A stretch of 64,000 nucleotides of DNA. Origin: Chitinophagaceae bacterium. Its GTDB lineage: Bacteria; Bacteroidota; Bacteroidia; Chitinophagales; Chitinophagaceae. The first letter of the stretch is position 1; each line of letters begins with the position of its first letter. Position numbers and translations under genes: made by a program. The notes below the pieces were generated by a model. That model was given only the letters and a program-made list of their open reading frames with translations, made no database searches and was not told the origin of the DNA. This document shows, piece by piece, positions 33,765 to 43,097 of the stretch. Location of the stretch: NCBI GenBank assembly GCA_016719015.1, contig JADKAZ010000002.1:310001-374000 (forward strand). The letters are read 5' to 3'.

Positions 33765-35165
33765 ATGTCTCTTCGGCAGTTTATTTCTTCAAGAAAGTTT
33801 TTACGTTCGATTGTTCATTTAAAAGAAAATGTCTCATTGCGATGGAAAGAATTCGCTGAATTGTTCGGCTTGCATGAAGATGTATTTGAAGATCCCCGCC
33901 ATATAAAGTTAAAAGAACCGGTAACAGTTATCCTTTTAGGTTCGGGTAACAGAGGTAGTATTTATGCAGATTATGCTATAAAAAATCCTGATGAAATGAA
34001 AGTTGTTGCCGTTGCAGATATTAATATCAATCGGCTCAACAAGATTAAAAAAATACATAAAATAGATGATGCTCATTGCTATAGTAATTGGGAGGACATA
34101 TTTAAATCTTCAAAATTTGCTGATGCAATTATTATTGCAACACCTGATCATCTGCATACCCAGCCTTGCCTGGCTGCCTTAGACGCCGGGTATGATGTAT
34201 TATTGGAGAAGCCAATAGCCCCAACCGAAGAGGAGTGCAGGCTGATTTTTCGAAAGGCACGGGCATGTGAAAGTATTGTAGGGGTGTGCCATGTACTTCG
34301 TTATTCTCCGTATTTCAGGGGGTTAAAGGAAGTGCTGGATGCTGGTTTGATTGGGAATGTTATAAGTATACAGCATATGGAGCCTATTGAGCAAATACAT
34401 ATGAGTCATTCGTATGTTAGGGGAAAATGGAAGAACAGTAAAATAGCAACTCCTATTTTGCTGGCCAAATCAAGCCATGATACGGATATTATTCGCTGGC
34501 TGGTAAATAGTCCTGCAAAAGATGTTCACTGTTTTGGTAACCTAAAATGGTTTACCAACATTAATGCCCCGGAAGGTAGCACTGAAAGATGTACAGATGG
34601 TTGTAAGGTAGAGCAATCATGTCCATATTCTGCATTACAGATATATTTACGGGATAAGAAAAGGCTATACGTTTTTGATATGCCAGACAAAAAATCTGAA
34701 TGGGACAGTTTTATTCTGGAAAAATTAAAGACCACTGATTACGGCCGTTGCGTTTACAAAATGGATAATGACCAGCCGGATCATCTTACTGTAAATATGT
34801 TATTTGAAAGTGGGGTAACCGCAGCTTTTTCGATGGAAGCTCATGTGTCTTACGAGGGCAGAAGGACAAGGATAATGGGTTCTAAGGGAGATATAGTAGG
34901 AAACATGGAATCTTTTATTATGACAGATTTTAAGACAAGAAAACAAACTTCATGGGAACTTAAAACAGATGCACATGGTGGAGGTGATCATAGGTTGATT
35001 AGAGATTGGATTCAGGCGGTAGCACAAAAGGATAAAACTTTGTTGAGTTCTTCGATTGATGTTTCAATTGAAAGCCACCTGATGGCTTTTGCTGCAGAAA
35101 AAAGCAGGCTTGACAGGACAATTGAAGAAGTTCGGTTAACCGATATCCAACTTTCTGTGAAATAA
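33765..35165 (+). CDS. Gfo/Idh/MocA-family oxidoreductase
   Basis: A 466-residue NAD(P)-dependent dehydrogenase. The Rossmann domain begins around VTVILLGSGNRGSIYADYA and carries the sugar-dehydrogenase motif DVLLEKPIAPTEEECR. An N-terminal extension of about 50 residues precedes it. In the C-terminal domain the cysteine group CTDGCKVEQSCPYSA is the feature of one subgroup of the family. Substrate unknown; members act on inositols, sugars and sugar acids. Its place just before the antiporter, glycerate kinase and glucosylglycerate-type synthase suggests a related role, but there is no direct proof. The 209-nt gap upstream (33556-33764) is AT-rich; I see no element in it. Confidence 0.88.
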   Translation: MSLRQFISSRKFLRSIVHLKENVSLRWKEFAELFGLHEDVFEDPRHIKLKEPVTVILLGSGNRGSIYADYAIKNPDEMKVVAVADININRLNKIKKIHKIDDAHCYSNWEDIFKSSKFADAIIIATPDHLHTQPCLAALDAGYDVLLEKPIAPTEEECRLIFRKARACESIVGVCHVLRYSPYFRGLKEVLDAGLIGNVISIQHMEPIEQIHMSHSYVRGKWKNSKIATPILLAKSSHDTDIIRWLVNSPAKDVHCFGNLKWFTNINAPEGSTERCTDGCKVEQSCPYSALQIYLRDKKRLYVFDMPDKKSEWDSFILEKLKTTDYGRCVYKMDNDQPDHLTVNMLFESGVTAAFSMEAHVSYEGRRTRIMGSKGDIVGNMESFIMTDFKTRKQTSWELKTDAHGGGDHRLIRDWIQAVAQKDKTLLSSSIDVSIESHLMAFAAEKSRLDRTIEEVRLTDIQLSVK

Positions 35166-35207
35166 TTTAACCCACTGGCTTTGTTTTTTCAAAAGCTATC
35201 AATTTCT

Positions 35208-36431
35208 TTAATTCTCATCAGATATAGGTATTTCGTCATTGATTTCTTCCAGCTTTGGCCTGCCATAAGCTATTGAGCCAATCATCATAATAATACTTGT
35301 AGATAAAATAACGAAAAATAATATTCCTTCGTTAAATTTTGAGAGTTTGTAGAACTGCGGAATGCTATAGAATAGCAATATGGTGATTAAGCCCCTTGGC
35401 ATAAAGAAAACTTCCGGAATGATGTGTGATTGCAGAAAAAAGCGTAAGTAAATAAAGCGGATGCCCAAAAGTAACGAAACAATTGCTGTGCCGGCAAGTA
35501 TCACTTCAAGATCTATCAATAATCTGATATCAATTGTCAAGCCAAAAATGAAAAAGAAAAATGTACGAATAAGAAAGCTGGTTTCTGCTGTTAAGGAATG
35601 TAGCAAATGACTTATATCCGTCACTTGTTTCACTAAAACCCATTTGTATAACCGATTAAAGATGGAAAGATGCCAGTTACTCACAATTATTCCAAATAAT
35701 AAAATAATGAATAAGGCAGGCAGGTGCAGCATTTTTCCACCAGCATACAAAAATATCAATACGGCAAATACAAGGAAGAATCTGACTTTTGTTGTAATCC
35801 GGGTTAACATAAAAAGAATTGAAAAGGACAAGACAATACTCAAAATAATTGAAAGTAATACTGAGCCAAAAAACCATGTTAAATTGAAACCGTTAAATAT
35901 ATTGCCTGCAATCAGGTAGTTGAAAATTATTATGCCAATAATGTCCGAAAAGGATGTTTCATATACCAGGAATTCCTTCTTTGTCTCATCAAGGTGTGAA
36001 ATACTCGGAATAACAATAGCACTACTTACTACCGAAAGAGGCAACGCATAAATAAGGCAGTTTAAAAAGTCTTCTTTTAAATATAAATAAAGAAATAATG
36101 AAATAGCCATTGAAGAAAGAACCAGAATAAATAAACCGGAAAAAAAAGCATTTCGAATAAGTTTTACTTTATTTCTACTAACCTTTAGATCGAGACCGGC
36201 TTCAAGAATGATCATTATTAATCCTAAAATGCCGAAGATTTCTACCACTTGAGGCGAAACTACAGTTGAAATTCCATTGAGTATTAATATCTCCCTGGCA
36301 GTAATACCGGTTATTAATAAAAGCAAAACAGAAGGAATGCCTGTTTTTCGGGAAAGCAGGTTGAACAAATACGAAATAATTATCAGTAGGCAAATGGATA
36401 AAATAATCAGATATGCGCTAATCTCATTCAT
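35208..36431 (-). CDS. Cation:proton antiporter (CPA family)
   Basis: A 407-residue polytopic membrane protein with about 12 helices. The fold and the elements GIPSVLLLLITGI, GLIMIILEAGLDLKVSRNKVK and the putative ion-site segment ETSFSDIIGI are those of the monovalent cation:proton antiporter (Na+/H+ exchanger) superfamily. There is no C-terminal TrkA or universal-stress domain. It is the only minus-strand gene of the block, divergent from the glycerate kinase and convergent with the oxidoreductase. Ion specificity cannot be told from sequence. Confidence 0.88.
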   Translation of the reverse strand: MNEISAYLIILSICLLIIISYLFNLLSRKTGIPSVLLLLITGITAREILILNGISTVVSPQVVEIFGILGLIMIILEAGLDLKVSRNKVKLIRNAFFSGLFILVLSSMAISLFLYLYLKEDFLNCLIYALPLSVVSSAIVIPSISHLDETKKEFLVYETSFSDIIGIIIFNYLIAGNIFNGFNLTWFFGSVLLSIILSIVLSFSILFMLTRITTKVRFFLVFAVLIFLYAGGKMLHLPALFIILLFGIIVSNWHLSIFNRLYKWVLVKQVTDISHLLHSLTAETSFLIRTFFFFIFGLTIDIRLLIDLEVILAGTAIVSLLLGIRFIYLRFFLQSHIIPEVFFMPRGLITILLFYSIPQFYKLSKFNEGILFFVILSTSIIMMIGSIAYGRPKLEEINDEIPISDEN

Positions 36432-36503
36432 AAATCAAAATTATTAGAAATTACTTTAAGTATACCAATCTATATTTCCATATTATTTAGTTTTGATATA
36501 AAG

Positions 36504-36511
36504 TAGTTTTG
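36504..36511 (+). promoter_or_regulatory. -7 promoter box of the glycerate kinase gene
   Basis: TAGTTTTG fits TAnnTTTG, 33 nt before the ATG at 36545. The -33 position 19 nt upstream reads TATT, a weak match. Confidence 0.45.
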
Positions 36512-36544
36512 TCAAACCTGTAGTTTAATCTATATTGAAGTAAT

Positions 36545-37864
36545 ATGTTTACTAAACAGGCTTATGAAATATTTGCTGCAGCTGTGGATACTGCCCAGCC
36601 CGAGAATTTATTGCGCAAGAATGTGTCTATAAAACAAGGAGTACTTCATATAGCAGGCCAGCAAAATGACATTGCGACATTAAATAGGTTTCTGGTTTTT
36701 GCTATCGGCAAGGCTGCACCAGCAATGGCAAAGGCGGTAGAAAAACAGGCCGGAAAAATAATTAGTGAAGGTTATTGTGTTACTAAATATAAACATGCTA
36801 TTCCACTAACTCATTTTCAAATTATTGAAGCTGCACATCCTGTACCCGATGAAAACAGTGTTAAAGCAGGTGAAATAATTTTAAATCGTCTGCAGCAGTT
36901 AACAGAGGCGGATATCGTCCTTTTCCTGATTAGTGGGGGGGCTTCATCATTGCTGGCGGATGTTCCTGAGGGTTGTACATTAGAAGAAATACAGGAAACG
37001 TCGGCTTTATTGATTAATAGTGGGGCGACAATCAATGAAATAAATACCGTACGAAAACATTTAAGCTTTTTAAAAGGCGGACAATTAGCCAAAGCTGCTT
37101 ACCCGGCAAAAATAGTTTCATTAATCATTAGCGATGTTACAGGTGATGATATAAGCAGTATTGCAAGCGGCCCGACTGTGCCAGACAGTTCAACTTTTAA
37201 AGATGCTTTTCAAATCCTGAAAAAATATAACATCTGGGTTCAAACAGCAGAATCAGTCAAAAATCATATTACAAGAGGCTTAAATAATGAGATTGATGAA
37301 ACTCCTAAACCCGGTTCGTTAATTTTCAAAAATACGGTTGCGAAAATTATTGCTAATAACCAACTTGCACTTGAAGCTGCGTTTCAGAAGGCAGTAAAAT
37401 TGGGTTATCATTCATTAATACTAAATGACACATTAACAGGAAACACTGAAAAGAAGGCCCGGGAATTTATTCATTACGTTTTACAATATAAAGGAGATTT
37501 ACCGGCCTGCATACTGATGGGTGGAGAAACTACATTAAATGTTTCTGGTATTGGAAAAGGAGGAAGGAATCAGCATTTTGTATTAAGTGCCCTGCATGAA
37601 TGGCAACAATGTAATTTATCCGGAACTGTCCGTGATATTACAATTCTTAGTGCAGGTACAGATGGTACAGATGGCCCAACTGATGCTGCAGGTGCTGCGT
37701 TTAACACAAAATCTATACCGGCTATTTTATTGAACGATAAAATTACAGCGGCATCTCTGGCACAGTTTGATTCCTATAATTATTTTACAAAATATGGGGG
37801 ACTAATTGTAACCGGTCCGACACAAACAAATGTTATGGATATTGTAATTGCTTTAATACACTAA
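36545..37864 (+). CDS. Glycerate kinase, MOFRL family
   Basis: A 439-residue kinase of the GckA/TtuD type, which phosphorylates D-glycerate with ATP, usually giving 2-phosphoglycerate. The N-terminal DUF4147 domain shows FAIGKAAPAMAKAVE and FLISGGASSLLADVPEG; the C-terminal MOFRL domain shows MGGETTLNVSGIGKGGRNQH and LSAGTDGTDGPTDAAGAAFN. It lies directly upstream of the fused glucosyl-3-phosphoglycerate synthase/phosphatase gene, whose acceptor is a phosphoglycerate, so a role in recycling or supplying glycerate for that pathway is likely. The gap of 203 nt between the two contains a -7-like box, so they may be transcribed separately. Confidence 0.92.
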   Translation: MFTKQAYEIFAAAVDTAQPENLLRKNVSIKQGVLHIAGQQNDIATLNRFLVFAIGKAAPAMAKAVEKQAGKIISEGYCVTKYKHAIPLTHFQIIEAAHPVPDENSVKAGEIILNRLQQLTEADIVLFLISGGASSLLADVPEGCTLEEIQETSALLINSGATINEINTVRKHLSFLKGGQLAKAAYPAKIVSLIISDVTGDDISSIASGPTVPDSSTFKDAFQILKKYNIWVQTAESVKNHITRGLNNEIDETPKPGSLIFKNTVAKIIANNQLALEAAFQKAVKLGYHSLILNDTLTGNTEKKAREFIHYVLQYKGDLPACILMGGETTLNVSGIGKGGRNQHFVLSALHEWQQCNLSGTVRDITILSAGTDGTDGPTDAAGAAFNTKSIPAILLNDKITAASLAQFDSYNYFTKYGGLIVTGPTQTNVMDIVIALIH

Positions 37865-37961
37865 TCTTATTTTAAATGAAACAAATTTTTTTTACAATTG
37901 ATATTCAAATGTTAATTACATCTGGGATAACTTTATTAATCCATCGCAAAATTATCTTTCT

Positions 37962-37969
37962 TACATTTG
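37962..37969 (+). promoter_or_regulatory. -7 promoter box of the fused synthase gene
   Basis: TACATTTG fits TAnnTTTG, 98 nt before the ATG at 38068; no -33 TTTG at the usual spacing. The leader between the box and the ATG is AT-rich. Confidence 0.4.
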
Positions 37970-38067
37970 TTTAATCTGACTGGTTTTTATTCCTGCATGG
38001 AGTACAATGTGAAACGAAATTGTTCTAAGTAATATTTAAATCTTAACAGTACAAATATTCCAGTGTC

Positions 38068-39441
38068 ATGATTACTGTAATTATACCTGCTTTGAATGAA
38101 GAAGCAACTGTTGGATATGTTGTTCGTCTTGCCAAAAACTCACCAAATGTTTCGGAAGTTATAGTGGTGGATGATAAGTCTATGGATAATACGATTGAAG
38201 AAGCTAGGAGAGAAGGAGCTTCTGTTATAACAAGTACTAAATTGGGTAAAGGAACATCTATGAAGGATGGAGTTCTGGTAGCAAAAAATGAAGTAATTGC
38301 TTTTCTTGATGCAGATATTGTAACCTATTCAGATGATATAATTCAGATACTTACTTCACCAATAATTAATGGGAAAGCTGATTTTGTTAAATCCTATTTT
38401 ACAAGACAAGCCGGAAGGGTAACTGAACTTGTGGCAAAACCACTATTATCTATTCTTTATCCCTCATTTCCTAATTTTCAACAACCTCTAAGTGGAATGA
38501 TAGCCGGGAAAAAAAGTTTTTTTGAAAAATGTGAATTTGAAGAAGGATACGGCGTTGATATTGGCATACTCATAGACATGTATAATCTGAATGCAAGAAT
38601 TAGCGAAGTAAGCATAGGAAATATTGAAAACAGGATGCAGGCTCTGGAGCAATTAGGAAAAATGAGCCGTGAAGTGGCCAGGACTATTATGAAAAAGTCA
38701 AAGGGAATCGAGCCGCAAAATCTTGAAACGTTTGAAAATATTCAGGTTATACGGGAACAAATGGAGTTTGCTATACGGGAAGGGTTAATGTCGCTGAAAA
38801 AAGTAGCCATATTTGATATGGATAATACTATTTTGCGGGCCAGTTTTATAAATACCGCTGCTTCTGCATTCGGGTTCAAAAACGAATTGGTAGATATTGT
38901 TACTAATAATCATAACCCGTTTATCCGTACAAAAATGATTGCCCGTTTGCTTAAAGGGAAATCGATTGGTGATTTATTGGAGTTAACGGATAGTATCGAT
39001 GTAACACCTAATTTGACTGAAACAATAGTCTCATTAAAAGGTCAAGGATATATAACAGGAATAATAAGCGATAGCTATGATTGCATTACGAATCACCTGA
39101 AAAATAAATTTGGGTTTGATTTCACAATTTCTAACGAACTGGAATTTTCAAAAAGCATTGCTACTGGGGAAGTGAAAATTCCATCTTTATTTCTGCAGGA
39201 TGAAAAAAGCCAGTGTAAGCATGAATATTGCAAGCTTAATGCCTTGATTAATATTTGTGAAAAATATGGTGTAGACTTGAAAAATACACTAGTGGTAGGA
39301 GACGGGGAGAACGATATTTGTGTCATTCGAAAAGCTGGTATTGGTATTTCATTCTGTTCTACCAACATTTATGTTGATTCTGTGGCAGATTATGTGATTA
39401 AAGAAGCGGACTTTGAATTGTTGTTGCCTATTTTCAACTGA
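38068..39441 (+). CDS. Fused glucosyl-3-phosphoglycerate synthase-like and HAD phosphatase protein
   Basis: One 457-residue protein with two enzymes. Residues 1-215 form a GT-A glycosyltransferase that looks like GpgS (family GT81): VIIPALNEEATV (4-15), the DxD-type D81-A-D83, GRVTELVAKPLL (116-127), QPLSG (139-143), GYGVDIGILID (160-170) and LGKMSREV (196-203) all match mycobacterial GpgS. Residues 245-457 are a HAD phosphatase of the phosphoserine phosphatase type: nucleophile Asp250 in FDMDNT, motif II in IISDSYD and motif IV VVGDGENDICVI. GpgS makes glucosyl-3-phosphoglycerate from NDP-glucose and 3-phosphoglycerate; the HAD part would remove the phosphate to give glucosylglycerate, a compatible solute. 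Donor sugar (glucose or mannose) is not certain. No signal or membrane segment; cytoplasmic. Confidence 0.85.
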   Translation: MITVIIPALNEEATVGYVVRLAKNSPNVSEVIVVDDKSMDNTIEEARREGASVITSTKLGKGTSMKDGVLVAKNEVIAFLDADIVTYSDDIIQILTSPIINGKADFVKSYFTRQAGRVTELVAKPLLSILYPSFPNFQQPLSGMIAGKKSFFEKCEFEEGYGVDIGILIDMYNLNARISEVSIGNIENRMQALEQLGKMSREVARTIMKKSKGIEPQNLETFENIQVIREQMEFAIREGLMSLKKVAIFDMDNTILRASFINTAASAFGFKNELVDIVTNNHNPFIRTKMIARLLKGKSIGDLLELTDSIDVTPNLTETIVSLKGQGYITGIISDSYDCITNHLKNKFGFDFTISNELEFSKSIATGEVKIPSLFLQDEKSQCKHEYCKLNALINICEKYGVDLKNTLVVGDGENDICVIRKAGIGISFCSTNIYVDSVADYVIKEADFELLLPIFN

Positions 39442-39496
39442 TTAGCTTTGATAATAACTATTTTTTGCATTTAGATAGAAAACTTATTGCAATTGC

Positions 39497-41275
39497 ATGG
39501 CTCTCAAATTATTTTATCAGTCTGTTGTAAGATTTTTACGAACAAAGCTCAGCAGGGTGCAATTGATAATGCTGATAGCAATATTGGTAGGGTTGGCTTC
39601 TGGTTTATTAGCTGTATTAATCAAGTCGTTTGTTCATTACATTCAACATTGGATTCAAGGGATTTCTGTCAATAAATTTGCTTATTTACTATTTCCTGCT
39701 ATTGGCTTATTTATTGTAGTCGTTATTGTGCGTCATTTTTTTGGAGGAAAAATTGAAAAAGGGATTGCGATGGTTTTAAAAGCCATTGCAATGAAGTCTT
39801 CTTATATTCCGTTAAGTCATACCTATCTTCATGTTATAACCAGTTCATTGACCGTTGGCATGGGTGGTTCGGTTGGCTTAGAGGCGCCAATTGTGGCTAC
39901 CGGTTCAGCGGTTGGGTCTAATATATCCCGTATCAGCGATTTAAATTACCAGGAACGGAGTTTGTTAATTGCTTGTGGTGCTGCGGCTGGTATATCAGCA
40001 GTGTTTAATGCACCTATTGCCGGAGTAATATTCGCAGTGGAAGTGTTGCTTTCAGAAACTATTGTGAGCTATTTTATTCCCTTGATAATTTCTTCTGTCG
40101 TAGGTGTTTTATGCTCTAAGATTATTTTGGCAGAATCTTCTCTCTTCAATTTCATACTTCAGCAGTCCTTTAACTATAAGAATGTGCCTTTTTACCTGGT
40201 ATTGGGTGTGATGGCGGGTTTTATTTCTCTTTACTATGCCCGAATATTTAAAAGTACAGAAAAAAGGTTGGAGGGATGGAAGTTAAATGCATACTTGAAA
40301 ACCTTTACAGGGGGGCTTTTACTGGCAATAATCTACTTTATATTCCCGCCTTTGTTTGGTGAAGGCTATAATAGTGTCAAACTGGTCGCCAATGGTACAC
40401 TGAATACTTTTGCTGACAATACCACGTTGTTGTCCGTATTTAATGACAACTGGGGACTGATAGTCTTTACAGGCTTTATTGTTCTTTTGAAGCCTGTAGC
40501 TGCAGGTATTACTATTGGTAGTGGTGGCAATGGCGGAAATTTTGCACCATCATTGTTTGCAGGAGCCTATTTGGGTTTCTTTTTTTCTAAATTACTCAAT
40601 AGTACACCATGGATTAAAATACCAGAAGGAAATTTTAGTCTTGTAGGTATGGCTGGTGTACTCAGCGGTGTAATGTATTGCCCGCTAACAGCGATATTTT
40701 TAATTGCAGAGATTACCAACGGGTACGAACTGTTTATTCCACTTATGATTGTTTCTTCCATTTCTTTTTTTATTGTAAAATCCTACGAGCCCTTTTCTAT
40801 GGACACAAAAAAGCTGGCCTTAGAAGGACAGATATTTACGCATAAGAGGGAGAAAAACATTCTTACCTCTATCAGGTTGGAAGAGATGCTGCATGAGAAA
40901 TATGAAAGTATAAGTATGGATAAAAAACTGAAAGACCTGATAGAAATAGTTAAGCGAAGTGAAAAAAATATTTTTGCTGTCGTGGATTCAAAGGGTCGCT
41001 TTGCCGGCATCATTGAGCTTAATGACATTAAACAACGATTGTTTCAATCAGAACAGTTTGACAAAGTTTTTATCAGGTCAATAATGAAAAAGCCACCGGG
41101 AGTGCTGAGCGTTAATGAGGATATGCATTCTGTTATGGAAAAATTTGATATCACACAAAGCTGGTATCTGCCAGTGCTGGACAAGGATAGAAAGTTTGCT
41201 GGATTCATTTCAAAGACTAAGCTTTTTAATAAATACAGGGAGATTTTAGCTTCACACGGGGATTTGTATGAATAA
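39497..41275 (+). CDS. ClC-family chloride channel with CBS domains
   Basis: A 592-residue protein: the ClC transmembrane domain (about 20-430) and two CBS domains at the C-terminus. The gating glutamate is present as Glu129 in GGSVGLEAPIV. At the internal proton site of bacterial exchangers, where ClC-ec1 has Glu203 in IIEEM, this protein has Glu182-Val183 in FAVEVLL, so the proton glutamate is missing, as in many eukaryotic channels. It may therefore be a passive chloride channel, although some exchangers also lack this Glu. It starts 55 nt after the glucosylglycerate-type gene, consistent with a common osmotic role. Confidence 0.9.
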   Translation: MALKLFYQSVVRFLRTKLSRVQLIMLIAILVGLASGLLAVLIKSFVHYIQHWIQGISVNKFAYLLFPAIGLFIVVVIVRHFFGGKIEKGIAMVLKAIAMKSSYIPLSHTYLHVITSSLTVGMGGSVGLEAPIVATGSAVGSNISRISDLNYQERSLLIACGAAAGISAVFNAPIAGVIFAVEVLLSETIVSYFIPLIISSVVGVLCSKIILAESSLFNFILQQSFNYKNVPFYLVLGVMAGFISLYYARIFKSTEKRLEGWKLNAYLKTFTGGLLLAIIYFIFPPLFGEGYNSVKLVANGTLNTFADNTTLLSVFNDNWGLIVFTGFIVLLKPVAAGITIGSGGNGGNFAPSLFAGAYLGFFFSKLLNSTPWIKIPEGNFSLVGMAGVLSGVMYCPLTAIFLIAEITNGYELFIPLMIVSSISFFIVKSYEPFSMDTKKLALEGQIFTHKREKNILTSIRLEEMLHEKYESISMDKKLKDLIEIVKRSEKNIFAVVDSKGRFAGIIELNDIKQRLFQSEQFDKVFIRSIMKKPPGVLSVNEDMHSVMEKFDITQSWYLPVLDKDRKFAGFISKTKLFNKYREILASHGDLYE

Positions 41276-41444
41276 TCTACATATTTTGGTTATACAGCAT
41301 AGCTGCTTATTACCACCACCTAAAAGTAAATTTTTGCAAGGATTATCAGTAGCATTTTGGTCATTTATGATTTTATTTAGCACTACTGTGTGGTTTTCAA
41401 CTGCTGAAAGTGTTTCCATATCTTAGCATACAAATCAACATTAC

Positions 41445-43097
41445 ATGCAACCAATCATCGAATGCGTCCCCAACTTTAGCGAAGGGGTTGACCTCAATAT
41501 CATCAAACAAATTACTGACCAGATTGAAACATTGGATGGTGTTCGTTTACTGAATGTTGATCCGGGGAAAGCTACTAACAGGACAGTCGTAACATTTGTC
41601 GGCAATCCGGTAGCTGTGATTGAAGCAGCATTTCTTGCTATAAAAAAAGCTGGTGAACTGATTGATATGAGTAAACACAAAGGCGAACATCCGAGAATGG
41701 GTGCCACCGATGTTTGTCCCCTGATACCAATTGCCAATATCTCGATGGAGGAAACGGCGAAGTATGCACAACGATTAGCAGAAAGAGTAGGTAAGGAGTT
41801 ACAAATTCCAGTTTATTTATATGAGGCGGCACAGCCGGATAAAACCCGTAGCAATTTATCGGTAATAAGGGCCGGCGAGTATGAAGGCTTTTTCAAAAAA
41901 ATAAAGCAGCCGGAATGGAAACCGGATTTTGGCCCCGCAGAATTTGATGCCAAACGTGGCGGCACCGTTATCGGGGCAAGAGATTTTCTTGTCGCTTATA
42001 ATATTAACCTTAACACCACATCTACCAGAAGGGCAAACGCTATTGCTTTTGATGTAAGAGAAGCAGGTAGAAATATTGTTGTGAATGGAGAGAAAGTAAA
42101 TAAGCCCGGCACATTAAAATCAGTAAAAGCTATTGGCTGGTATATTGAAGAATATGGTGTAGCACAAATCTCGATGAACCTGACTAACATCAATACTGTA
42201 CCGGTCCATATTGCTTTTGACGAAGTATGTAAAAAGGCTGATGCAAGAGGCATACGGGTAACAGGAAGTGAGTTAGTAGGATTAGTTCCATTAAAATCAT
42301 TAACAGATGCCGGGAAATATTTTCTGCAGAAACAAAAACGTTCTGCAGGTGTATCTGAAAAGGAATTGATTAAAATTGCTGTAAGGTCAATGGGATTGGA
42401 TGAACTTGGGCCTTTCAAGCCAGAAGAAAGAGTGATAGAATACTTGTTAAAAAATAAAGCTGACAGCAAATTGGTGAATATGACCCTTACTGATTTTGCT
42501 GATGAAACGGCCAGCGAAAGCCCTGCACCAGGCGGTGGCTCTATTTCAGCTTATGTTGGAGCTCTCGGGGTTTCATTGGCAACGATGGTAGCTAATCTTT
42601 CTTCACATAAAAAAGGATGGGATGACCGTTGGGAGGAATTCAGCCAATGGGCTGAGAAAGGAGAGCAGTATAAAAATGAGTTGGTGAAATTGGTAGATGC
42701 CGATACAAAAGCATTCAACCAAATTATGACTGCCTTCGGATTGCCCAAATCAACAGATGAAGAAAAAGTTGCCCGAAGCAAAGCCATACAGGAGGCTACC
42801 TTATTTGCAATTGAAATCCCTTTGAAAGTAATGGAAATTTCTTATGATAGTATGGAAGTGATAAAAGCAATGGCTGAAATTGGCAATCCCAACTCGGTTT
42901 CGGATGCAGGGGTTGGTGCACTTTGTGCCCGTAGTGCGGTAATGGGTGCTTTTATGAATGTCAGGATCAATGCCAGCGGATATGATGATAAAATTTTTAT
43001 TGCAGAAGTATTGAACAGGGGCAGGGAAATTGAGAACAAAACCATAGCTTTAGAAGCAGAAATCTTAAAAATAATTGATGGAAAACTTGGAAACTAA
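41445..43097 (+). CDS. ftcD: Bifunctional glutamate formimidoyltransferase / formimidoyltetrahydrofolate cyclodeaminase
   Basis: FtcD moves the formimino group of N-formimidoyl-glutamate to tetrahydrofolate and then releases ammonia. The 550-residue protein has both enzymes: the transferase (about 1-330) with IECVPNFSEGVDLN and GEHPRMGATDVCPLIP, and the cyclodeaminase (about 345-550) with ASESPAPGGGSISAYVGALG. The fused form is the one known from animals and many Bacteroidota. The last 20 nt overlap the next gene, hutG. The folate product feeds the one-carbon pool. A second formimidoyl-glutamate route is provided by the HutG-like neighbour, so the two may be alternatives. Confidence 0.95.
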   Translation: MQPIIECVPNFSEGVDLNIIKQITDQIETLDGVRLLNVDPGKATNRTVVTFVGNPVAVIEAAFLAIKKAGELIDMSKHKGEHPRMGATDVCPLIPIANISMEETAKYAQRLAERVGKELQIPVYLYEAAQPDKTRSNLSVIRAGEYEGFFKKIKQPEWKPDFGPAEFDAKRGGTVIGARDFLVAYNINLNTTSTRRANAIAFDVREAGRNIVVNGEKVNKPGTLKSVKAIGWYIEEYGVAQISMNLTNINTVPVHIAFDEVCKKADARGIRVTGSELVGLVPLKSLTDAGKYFLQKQKRSAGVSEKELIKIAVRSMGLDELGPFKPEERVIEYLLKNKADSKLVNMTLTDFADETASESPAPGGGSISAYVGALGVSLATMVANLSSHKKGWDDRWEEFSQWAEKGEQYKNELVKLVDADTKAFNQIMTAFGLPKSTDEEKVARSKAIQEATLFAIEIPLKVMEISYDSMEVIKAMAEIGNPNSVSDAGVGALCARSAVMGAFMNVRINASGYDDKIFIAEVLNRGREIENKTIALEAEILKIIDGKLGN

